Below are positions 1 through 6,373 of a DNA stretch of 8,592 nt, in pieces. The DNA is from Prolixibacteraceae bacterium (lineage in GTDB: Bacteria > Bacteroidota > Bacteroidia > Bacteroidales > Prolixibacteraceae). The first letter of the stretch is position 1. Each line of letters begins with the position of its first letter. The notes under the pieces were generated by a model, which did no database searches, was not told the DNA's origin, and worked only from the letters and a program-made list of their open reading frames with translations. The stretch is from assembly GCA_016788685.1 (NCBI GenBank), contig JAEUSS010000445.1:1-8592 (forward strand), read 5' to 3'. The position numbers and the translations under genes were made by a program.

Positions 1-80
1 ATTTCGAGCTCAAGCCGATTGTCGTTAACAGCAAATTTTGTTTCTGTTGCAGCAGTCCACTCCAAGCGATTGCCCACATT
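1..80 (-). pseudogene. In-frame continuation of the GH71/99-like gene beyond the TAG, cut by the left edge
   Basis: Reading on past the TAG at 81-83 in the same frame gives 26 further sense codons to the window edge: NVGNRLEWTAATETKFAVND followed by NRLELE. There is no further stop. The peptide has the Trp and the alternating hydrophobic/polar pattern expected for the next strands of a CBM9-like sandwich, following the interrupted GYDFIVNRLSPKCSKVMVE. A frameshift is not needed; one base substitution (for example AAG, CAG or GAG to TAG) explains it. The original gene therefore extends past the left edge. Whether the copy is dead, misread or suppressed cannot be told here. Confidence 0.8.
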
Positions 81-1661
81 CTATTCAACCATCACTTTGC
101 TGCACTTCGGACTGAGCCGATTGACAATAAAATCGTAACCATTCCAGCCGGTTGATTTGTCTCGGTCGGCATCAATAAAAAGCATCATCCAGTTGCGGTC
201 GGTTTGCGGGCTGAGCAATTCTGCAGTTTCCGCATAGAAATACACCTTTTCGGCATCTCGCGCCACTTTAGCGCCAACGATATCGTTTCGCCCTGTGGCG
301 TTTTTATAATACTGATCATAGCGTCCGCGATGGTCGCGGTGCATGGTGTTCCCTTTGTAGTGTTTGTATGACGGTGTGACTTCGGCCCATCCGTCAGCTT
401 TCCCGATTTTGATTGTTTTAGCTGCCGAAATTTTTTCCGGAGCAGTCATTCCTTTAAATTTCCGAACCTGATCGATCAACTGAAGGTAATACACATCGCC
501 TTTGTCGCCCCAGCCTTTGTTGGGTTCAATGTCGCGGCTGCGCTCCCAGTCGAACTGATCGACAAAAGAAAATGGTTTTCCGGTCCAACCATGCTCAGGA
601 AGCCATTGCCCCGCAATAAATTCATTCCATCCGGTTACAAAAACCAGCTCCGGATCAAGTTCAAAGGCACGATCCCATTGCTCCATAAAATTCCATCCGT
701 AGAGGTAACCGTCAATTCGGGGGTCGAAACCGTTTCTTTTCGTGAAACTACGCCCATAAGATCCGGGCAGGTTGAATGCGCTGCAATGTCCGTTGGTTTC
801 GGGACTTGCATTCTGTGCGATACCCACAGTAACCTGTTCAAATTTTCCGTTGGCGCCTTTCACGTAACCATGCTGCGGGTAGTTTTCGAGCCACCCCCAC
901 TGGTCATTCCGTTTCGGACCATCCACATAGTCAGGCTGCCCCGGACGGAAAGTGAAAAAAGCTGCAATCTCACGGTCTTCTGCTGAATCGGTTAAATTAT
1001 CCGGATAACCCATGATGCAGGGTTTTCCTTTCCAGAAAAACCACAGGTTTTTATAGCGGCCGGGTTTATACACATCGCGGTATAGCTGACGGAGCGAAAC
1101 TAACGAATGAGGCGCCGGGCCGAAAGGAAGCATGTACGCGATTTTAGGTACATTCACCCCGTCCTTTTGTGCCTGATCCCAGGTTTTCATGAGCGCTTCG
1201 TACGAATCCTGCCAGGTGAGGCTTCCGTTGGTACAATCAAAAAAGACAGCATCAACACCGGAATCGGCCAGCATTTCGGAATGTTTGCGCAACACCCAGG
1301 GGTCGGTGGTTTTATAATAGCCCAGCAAAGGTTGTTCCCAGAAGAAAAAGCCCGGTTGTTTGGTTCCCCATGCCGGATGATGATAATCTTTCATCGCTTC
1401 GGGATATTTTCTTACTATTTCAGTAATGTTTTTTACCTGGTAAGTTGTATCATCGTTTCCCTGATGCCAGGTCCAGTAAAACATGGCGATGAACTTGTCT
1501 TTCTTTTTGTCTCCGGCGTCGCGGTATTCGCGCACTTTTCGCCCCAGAGCATCGGTTGCAGCCCACTGGTCGCTGACTACAGGCTGAGCCATAGATTGCC
1601 CAAAGCAGAAACAAAAAATTATTGCTGCAGCTATTGATTTCAACAGGTTTTTCTTAATCAT
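81..1661 (-). CDS. Secreted GH71/GH99-like barrel protein with CBM9-like domain, interrupted by an in-frame TAG
   Basis: The readable part has 526 residues. A type I signal peptide ends near Ala25 (SMA|QP). Residues about 50-405 resemble the GH71/GH99/WbsX-like (beta/alpha)8 barrels: MFYWTWHQG (60-68), HPAWGTKQPGFFFWEQPLLG (95-114), DAVFFDCTNG (137-146, Asp142) and VFVTGWNEFIAGQW (340-353, Asn346-Glu347). The last recalls the WNEW(A/G)EG signature of that group and holds the best catalytic candidate. No activity can be assigned from this. Residues about 415 onward form a CBM9-like carbohydrate-binding beta-sandwich (WMMLFIDADRDKSTGWNGYD at 491-510). That domain is cut at residue 526 by the TAG at 81-83, after which the same frame continues to the left edge. 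The ATG at 1661 follows a 65-nt gap with an A-rich leader. The gene may be an early pseudogene, or the stop may be a sequence error. It is the last visible gene of the run. The broad fold is likely; the exact family is uncertain. Confidence 0.75.
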   Translation of the reverse strand: MIKKNLLKSIAAAIIFCFCFGQSMAQPVVSDQWAATDALGRKVREYRDAGDKKKDKFIAMFYWTWHQGNDDTTYQVKNITEIVRKYPEAMKDYHHPAWGTKQPGFFFWEQPLLGYYKTTDPWVLRKHSEMLADSGVDAVFFDCTNGSLTWQDSYEALMKTWDQAQKDGVNVPKIAYMLPFGPAPHSLVSLRQLYRDVYKPGRYKNLWFFWKGKPCIMGYPDNLTDSAEDREIAAFFTFRPGQPDYVDGPKRNDQWGWLENYPQHGYVKGANGKFEQVTVGIAQNASPETNGHCSAFNLPGSYGRSFTKRNGFDPRIDGYLYGWNFMEQWDRAFELDPELVFVTGWNEFIAGQWLPEHGWTGKPFSFVDQFDWERSRDIEPNKGWGDKGDVYYLQLIDQVRKFKGMTAPEKISAAKTIKIGKADGWAEVTPSYKHYKGNTMHRDHRGRYDQYYKNATGRNDIVGAKVARDAEKVYFYAETAELLSPQTDRNWMMLFIDADRDKSTGWNGYDFIVNRLSPKCSKVMVE

Positions 1662-1726
1662 AGTCGTTATTTTTAGTTGGTTTTATTTTACCGTAATAAA
1701 GCTCATTTCTCAGCACATCGTTGATA
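1662..1726 (-). other. 65-nt intergenic gap between the DUF5722 and GH71/99-like genes
   Basis: This is the longest gap in the window. It is AT-rich, especially in its last 35 bases before the ATG. It contains an AACTAA leader box but no clear inverted repeat with a T-run. It also lacks the TAxxTTTG (-7) element used by Bacteroidota promoters. I read it as a spacer in a continuous transcript; weak promoter activity cannot be excluded. Confidence 0.4.
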
Positions 1727-3874
1727 TTACTGAACAGAATGAACGACTTCACTCCAATTATTAATTCCGATGATTGATTTATATGGTTCAAAAACCGTAT
1801 CTTCCTGATCGGTATCAGCAGCCTGATACACATACCAGACCGGTTTTTTTCCGCCCGGATCAGCAGAATCGTCAGGGAAACGGCGCAAGCCGATTCGCAA
1901 ACCATCTTCCAGCCGATTGTCAATCCAATTGTGCCACTGGAAAGCATCGATTCCATCAAGTACTTTTAACTTTTTCCAGGTATAGGCAAAACCTGCCGCC
2001 TGCTCCTTCAGATCCTGATCGCCGTAGGTCTTCGAGTTGGTTCCATTTTCCGAAAGCCAAAGGGTTCGTTTGATGGTACCTTTATATTTGTTCTCAGGCT
2101 TCTTGATCCAGGCATTCAGTACTTCCAGGTTTTTAAAGGTAACCAGTGATGTATTCTGGCTAAATGTGGCCTTCGTATCATTCCATGTTTTGGGCTCAAA
2201 CAGGTTTTCAGGATAAGGATGATAAGCCACGGCCCATTGAAAATCGCCTTCGGCATCGCAATAATCCTGCAACGCTTTCAGCATATCTCTTGTAGCGTAA
2301 TATTTCGATCCTACTGCTGCTGCCCATGAGTGGGTATACGAAGCGAATACTTCGCTGTTCCCATCATATTTGCGGGCGATGTTATAACACAGCCTCATCG
2401 ATTTAATGTAAGTATCCATGTATACCAGCATGGGTTTTTCGCCCATATTTGTCCAGGAAAGCCCGGCGTCCACCTCATTGTGCATGATCCAGTGATGAAT
2501 ACGACCATAGCTGTTGTCGTTCCGGCAATAGCGGGTTGCCAAGAAATCGAGCGCCGCCGAATAACAATTAAAACTTGCTGGAGTAGTCATATTAGGCATG
2601 GTATAAATTCCTTGGGAAGTATAATCCGGATGCTGCAGCAATTTCCCGATTTCAGGATCGGCACATTGCGAAGCCTTTTGAACCAGAATGATGGCTGCAA
2701 CTACGATCTTTTTTGATTGAGCGGTACGCAAAGTTTGATCAAGAGCTTCAACCCTGGTTTTATCAAAATAATAGGTTCTGTCTCCATAGGTGTGTTCGAT
2801 GGCATTTGCCCGCGGATTCAGGTACATGAATTCTGTAAACGCAACATTGACCGTTGCGCTGGAAATATGCAGATCATCCAGGTCTGTCTGAAATCCGCGC
2901 CCTGCTGAATAACCTCCCAACCCTTTTCTTCCTGTAGGTTTTTGGACAGGCAGATTCTGAACGGATACAATCTGATCGGCATACCGGGCATGCGCAACAA
3001 CTTCATCGGAGGAAGTTCCGATTCTGACAATCACCCATTTGGATAAACCACGGTCGTATTTGAAACCGTTTCTAACGACAAACCGATCTAAATCAATTGA
3101 GAATGAAGAACTATTCAGTGCAGTTACATGCTGAAATTTGACGATCTGAGTCAGGTGGTCTGAGGGCATAACTTCACCCAGGCCATATGTTCCCTGGCCC
3201 GAATAACTTCCTTTGATCGTGATCGCCGAAGTTCCGGCTTTAACTTCTGTAATTTGGAAAGTGTAGTTTGCGTCCAAATATTTTCTGATGTTTGATTCCA
3301 GCAAAAGGTCGCTGGCAATTAACTCCTCGCGTGCCTTTGCCTGTGCCTCTTCTGAAGCATTCCGAGTCCGAAGCTGGATATTCCGGATCTGAATAACCAC
3401 ACCCGACTGGTTCCCAAAATCGAGACGCAGATAATTTCCGGGATTGCCCCAGTTGAACTTTTTAATATCAACCCCCAGATCAACCGAAAAAGTTTTCCAT
3501 GAGGCCGATGCCGGAATTGTTCCGGTTTTCAGTGAACGATCCTCACTCACGGGAGCTGCAAAGAATACCTGCAGGCTACTTATAGCTTCTGTACTCTGAT
3601 AATCAAAGGTAAAAACTACATTCCCGGAGGGATTTGCAACTAACAGCGGAACTAAAGACACATAAGGATCTTCACCCGTAGTTTTCAACTCATATTGACC
3701 GGAACCTTTGGCTGTTACCTGAAGCTGACTGGCCGAAGATGACTGAAAACTCAGATAGCTACTGATTACGACAGAAGGAGTCTGAGAAGCCGAATCATCT
3801 TTACACGACAGTAAGGAAATACTGGTTGCCAGAAACAAGCTTAAAATGATGGTTTTATATGTTACAGACTTCAT
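1727..3874 (-). CDS. DUF5722-type lipoprotein, putative clan GH-A glycoside hydrolase
   Basis: This 715-residue protein begins with a lipoprotein signal: LLSC at 21-24, with Cys24 as the acylated residue. The following Lys-Asp-Asp matches the K(D/E)2 surface-export signal described for Bacteroidota lipoproteins, so outer-surface display is likely. Residues about 35-170 look like a carbohydrate-binding-type beta-sandwich. Residues about 205-310 look like a second beta domain, after a short charged helix (about 172-200). From about 315 to 700 the protein resembles DUF5722, related to GH39-like barrels. In that region HHWIMHNEVDAG (460-471) gives an Asn466-Glu467 pair, the clan GH-A acid/base signature. 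LWLSENGTNS (605-614) gives Glu609 as candidate nucleophile, and YHPYPEN (551-557) is another probable pocket segment. The spacing of 142 residues between the two Glu fits such barrels. Substrate is unknown; its position after GH20 and GH78 genes suggests attack on a rhamnose- and HexNAc-containing glycan. I assigned the family from remembered resemblance, so that name is less sure than the barrel reading. Confidence 0.82.
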   Translation of the reverse strand: MKSVTYKTIILSLFLATSISLLSCKDDSASQTPSVVISSYLSFQSSSASQLQVTAKGSGQYELKTTGEDPYVSLVPLLVANPSGNVVFTFDYQSTEAISSLQVFFAAPVSEDRSLKTGTIPASASWKTFSVDLGVDIKKFNWGNPGNYLRLDFGNQSGVVIQIRNIQLRTRNASEEAQAKAREELIASDLLLESNIRKYLDANYTFQITEVKAGTSAITIKGSYSGQGTYGLGEVMPSDHLTQIVKFQHVTALNSSSFSIDLDRFVVRNGFKYDRGLSKWVIVRIGTSSDEVVAHARYADQIVSVQNLPVQKPTGRKGLGGYSAGRGFQTDLDDLHISSATVNVAFTEFMYLNPRANAIEHTYGDRTYYFDKTRVEALDQTLRTAQSKKIVVAAIILVQKASQCADPEIGKLLQHPDYTSQGIYTMPNMTTPASFNCYSAALDFLATRYCRNDNSYGRIHHWIMHNEVDAGLSWTNMGEKPMLVYMDTYIKSMRLCYNIARKYDGNSEVFASYTHSWAAAVGSKYYATRDMLKALQDYCDAEGDFQWAVAYHPYPENLFEPKTWNDTKATFSQNTSLVTFKNLEVLNAWIKKPENKYKGTIKRTLWLSENGTNSKTYGDQDLKEQAAGFAYTWKKLKVLDGIDAFQWHNWIDNRLEDGLRIGLRRFPDDSADPGGKKPVWYVYQAADTDQEDTVFEPYKSIIGINNWSEVVHSVQ

Positions 3875-3886
3875 TCGACTTAGTTT

Positions 3887-6349
3887 TTATTGCTGATTTT
3901 TATCTTTCAAACCTATTCTTTTTGTAATCAGGTAACTCCCGGCCTTCAATTCTTTGATCCAACAACCATCCTGGTAATCAGACTTACTGATGCTTATTCT
4001 TTTTGAGTTGCAAGTAATCTCCGCGAATTCGCCATTCTTTATCGCCGTTTTGAACACTGCCGTTGTTCCTTTGGGAACGGTAATCTCATAACTAATTTCT
4101 CCTGAATCTTTTTTCTGCCAGGCTGATTTAATGTAGCCAAATGGAGTTTTGTACGATGCTTTCACGTGAGTCAGTCCCTCCGGAGTTTGAGGATCAAGGA
4201 TAAACTTCCGGAATCCAGGATACCTGCTGTGAGGACGTATCCCTCCGAGCCAACGGTAAAACCACTCCGAAACGCTTCCAAACATAGGATGACAGTTCGA
4301 GTAAGTGTTATCGCTCTCTTTCCAGGTTTCCCACAGAGTGGTAGCTCCGCGTTCGAGCATATAGCCCCACCCCGGGAACGCATTACTGTTTACAACATCA
4401 AAAGCTTCTTGCGTAAGTCCGTTTTGCGACATTGCTTCCAGAATATACTTGGTGCCAAAAATCCCGGTCGTAAAGTGACCATTCTCGCCTTTCCTGACAG
4501 AAGCAATCAACGAATCAACGGCGGCCAGCTTTTCGTTCTCCGGAATTACGCCCGAAAAAAGCAAGGCCGAGAACAAAGTTTGCTTGTTCATTTTCGCCTT
4601 TTCCTGCCCCGGTGTGTGCCAGAATGTTTCCAGTATTTTTTCTCTGATATTGTTTTCCAGCTCCGCAAATTTCTTCTCATTAACACGGTCGTTCATCAGT
4701 GAAGCAAATCGTTTCATCACCCCTGCAGCCTGCAGATAGTGAGTTGTTCCGGTTACCTGAACCGGAACAGGAATCATTGACTCATGATCGCCCAAGCCTT
4801 TATCGATGATCAGATCAGGATGCAGACGAGCCACTTTATCCATCCATTTCAGATCAAATTCATACATCTCCCGAATAATTTCATCGTCACCATAATACCG
4901 GTAAAGCTGATCCTGAAGAAAAAGAAAAGCAGACTCCCAGCTGATTCCACAATACTGAAGTCCAACAAACGGAGCTGTATCAATAAAAACTGAATCGTTG
5001 ATGGCATCTGCCCAGTCATAGATTGTCTTCCGATAGAATCCGTACATGTCAAAGTTGGATATAAATGACTCTGATACGGCATTGATGTCGCCACCGTAGC
5101 CAAATTTCTCTCGAGCCGGACAATCAGACTGTACACTGACCAGGTTTGATTTAAATGTCCGTGTAGTTATTTCCTGAATTGAATTCAGCAAGTCAGAAGA
5201 AGATTCGAAATGATTACACTCTTCCACCTCAGAATTCAATGCCAGACCCAGAATATCAGAAACTTCAGGCTTATACTTCAAGCCTTTAATTTCCATGTAC
5301 CGGAACGTGTGAAAGGTAAATTCAGGAGAAAACCAAACATCGCTGTCCTGCCCGAATACATAGGTATTGGTTTGCCAGGCAATGTCGGGTGCTCCCGGTC
5401 CGCCCACACCTTTGCTTTTAATCTGCCCGCAAACAACTGTCATCGGATTCAGGCTTCCGTCTTCATATATCCGTTCGCCAAACCGAAGTGTGACTGTATC
5501 TCCCGGATTTCCTTTCAGCCTGATTTTATAAATTCCGGCAAAATTGACACCCAGATCGGCCAGATAAACATTACCGGGAAGCAAAGATATTTTTACCGGT
5601 AAAAACTGTGCCGTGATCTTTACAGGCGGAAAAAAACGAGCTTGAAGCTTTCCGCCGGGAGATGGGAGAATGCATACATTCTTCCAGGCAGAGTCATCAA
5701 AACCAGCCAGATCCCATCCGGAAATTTCTTTTCGGGCATCGTACCATTCGCCCAGATAAACACTGTTCTTCAATACCGGACCGGGAGCAAATTTCCAGGT
5801 TTCATCCGTTGACAGCTCCTGTGTTCTTCCATCAGTATATTCTACAACCAGCCGGGCGGTAAACGACGGATTACCCGTTGGCATCGCATTCCGAAGATTC
5901 AGATATCCCCACATTTGCAATGGCAGCGGATTGTAGAAGCCATTTCCAAGTGTCACGCCCAAACAGTTGGCACCTTCGCTCAGACTGGCTGTCAGGTCGT
6001 ATTCAGTAAAATATATCCGTTTACTGAAATCTGTCCAGGCCGGATCGAGGTAAATATCCCCGATTCGACTTCCGTTCAGCGTAGCCTTGTAATAGCCTGC
6101 GGCAGTAATGTAAAGGGTAGCTTTACGGATTCCGGTTGTGTCAACGGCAAATTCTTTCCGGAACAACGGAGCCGGATAAGTTCCGTACATCGATGAAACA
6201 TCTGTCAAAACCGGCTGGTTATTGCTGATCCACTTATTTTGCGGCGGAATACCGGCCCCTCTGGCATCTAAGGCACAAACAGCATTACTAACACTGAAAC
6301 AGACAATTAGCAGACAAAAAAGGTATTTTGATAATTTATTCACGTGCAT
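3887..6349 (-). CDS. Secreted alpha-L-rhamnosidase, glycoside hydrolase family 78
   Basis: This 820-residue inverting exo-enzyme should remove terminal alpha-L-rhamnose. I start it at the ATG at 6349. An in-frame TTG at 6373 abuts the GH20 stop and would only add eight residues (MQNQQLNR) before a good signal peptide. Cleavage is likely after Ala26 (VCA|LD). Domains in order: N-terminal beta-sandwich about 55-240 (AGYYKATLNG, LGNGFYNP), concanavalin-like sandwich about 245-360, (alpha/alpha)6 barrel about 375-705, and C-terminal beta domain about 710-810. The barrel carries DCPAREKFGYGGD at 409-421, a variant of the family's CPxRDExxGWxGD motif with Glu414 as candidate general acid. It also has GLGDHES at 518-524, where many relatives have GDW, and GATTLWETW at 668-676 with Glu674 as candidate base. 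Length and architecture are normal for GH78. It sits 12 nt before the DUF5722 gene. The family is certain, but the linkage cut and the aglycone are unknown. Confidence 0.95.
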   Translation of the reverse strand: MHVNKLSKYLFCLLIVCFSVSNAVCALDARGAGIPPQNKWISNNQPVLTDVSSMYGTYPAPLFRKEFAVDTTGIRKATLYITAAGYYKATLNGSRIGDIYLDPAWTDFSKRIYFTEYDLTASLSEGANCLGVTLGNGFYNPLPLQMWGYLNLRNAMPTGNPSFTARLVVEYTDGRTQELSTDETWKFAPGPVLKNSVYLGEWYDARKEISGWDLAGFDDSAWKNVCILPSPGGKLQARFFPPVKITAQFLPVKISLLPGNVYLADLGVNFAGIYKIRLKGNPGDTVTLRFGERIYEDGSLNPMTVVCGQIKSKGVGGPGAPDIAWQTNTYVFGQDSDVWFSPEFTFHTFRYMEIKGLKYKPEVSDILGLALNSEVEECNHFESSSDLLNSIQEITTRTFKSNLVSVQSDCPAREKFGYGGDINAVSESFISNFDMYGFYRKTIYDWADAINDSVFIDTAPFVGLQYCGISWESAFLFLQDQLYRYYGDDEIIREMYEFDLKWMDKVARLHPDLIIDKGLGDHESMIPVPVQVTGTTHYLQAAGVMKRFASLMNDRVNEKKFAELENNIREKILETFWHTPGQEKAKMNKQTLFSALLFSGVIPENEKLAAVDSLIASVRKGENGHFTTGIFGTKYILEAMSQNGLTQEAFDVVNSNAFPGWGYMLERGATTLWETWKESDNTYSNCHPMFGSVSEWFYRWLGGIRPHSRYPGFRKFILDPQTPEGLTHVKASYKTPFGYIKSAWQKKDSGEISYEITVPKGTTAVFKTAIKNGEFAEITCNSKRISISKSDYQDGCWIKELKAGSYLITKRIGLKDKNQQ
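4745..4769. repeat. Perfect 10-bp inverted repeat with 5-nt loop inside the GH78 gene
   Basis: The arms TGTTCCGGTT (4745-4754) and AACCGGAACA (4760-4769) are exact reverse complements around the loop ACCTG. The stem could form in DNA or mRNA. It lies in codons for PVQVTGTT just after the GLGDHES segment of the rhamnosidase. No T-run follows on the coding strand, so it is not an intrinsic terminator. It may be a chance product of codon choice. Confidence 0.6.
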
Positions 6350-6373
6350 ACGGTTTAGTTGTTGATTTTGCAA
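6350..6373 (-). promoter_or_regulatory. Leader of the GH78 gene that decides its start (AACTAA box, no Shine-Dalgarno)
   Basis: These 24 bases separate the GH20 stop from the ATG at 6349. On the coding strand they end AACTAAACCGT immediately before the ATG. The DUF5722 gene has the same AACTAA hexamer at exactly the same distance (5 nt) from its ATG (3880-3885). The GH71/99-like gene has it 11 nt upstream of its ATG (1673-1678). No GGAGG-like site is present. A-rich initiation regions without a Shine-Dalgarno are usual in Bacteroidota. This supports the ATG at 6349 over the TTG at 6373, which would leave no untranslated leader at all. Confidence 0.55.

Noticed and set aside
1107..1637. 176-codon open frame on the plus strand
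   Set aside because: It lies wholly antisense to the GH71/99-like gene, whose frame is supported by motifs and a signal peptide. Its translation shows no recognisable domain.
1662..1726. Terminator or promoter between DUF5722 and GH71/99-like genes
   Set aside because: There is no hairpin followed by a T-run, and no TAxxTTTG element at a sensible distance from the ATG.
1654..1959. 101-codon minus-strand frame bridging the gap between DUF5722 and GH71/99-like genes
   Set aside because: Most of it overlaps the DUF5722 gene in another frame, and the rest translates the AT-rich spacer. It shows no family resemblance.
4166..4702. 178-codon open frame on the plus strand
   Set aside because: It is antisense to the GH78 gene across its C-terminal domain and part of the catalytic barrel. 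The peptide is low in structure-like pattern and has no known motif.
3887..6349. Lipoprotein reading of the GH78 signal peptide, using the Cys at residue 25
   Set aside because: The residues before it are N-A-V, which lacks the Leu-type residue expected at -3 and the small residue expected at -1. VCA|LD is a good type I site instead.
6350..6373. TTG start at 6373 giving an 828-residue GH78 protein
   Set aside because: It abuts the GH20 stop with no leader. The ATG at 6349 gives a standard signal peptide and has an AACTAA box 5 nt upstream.
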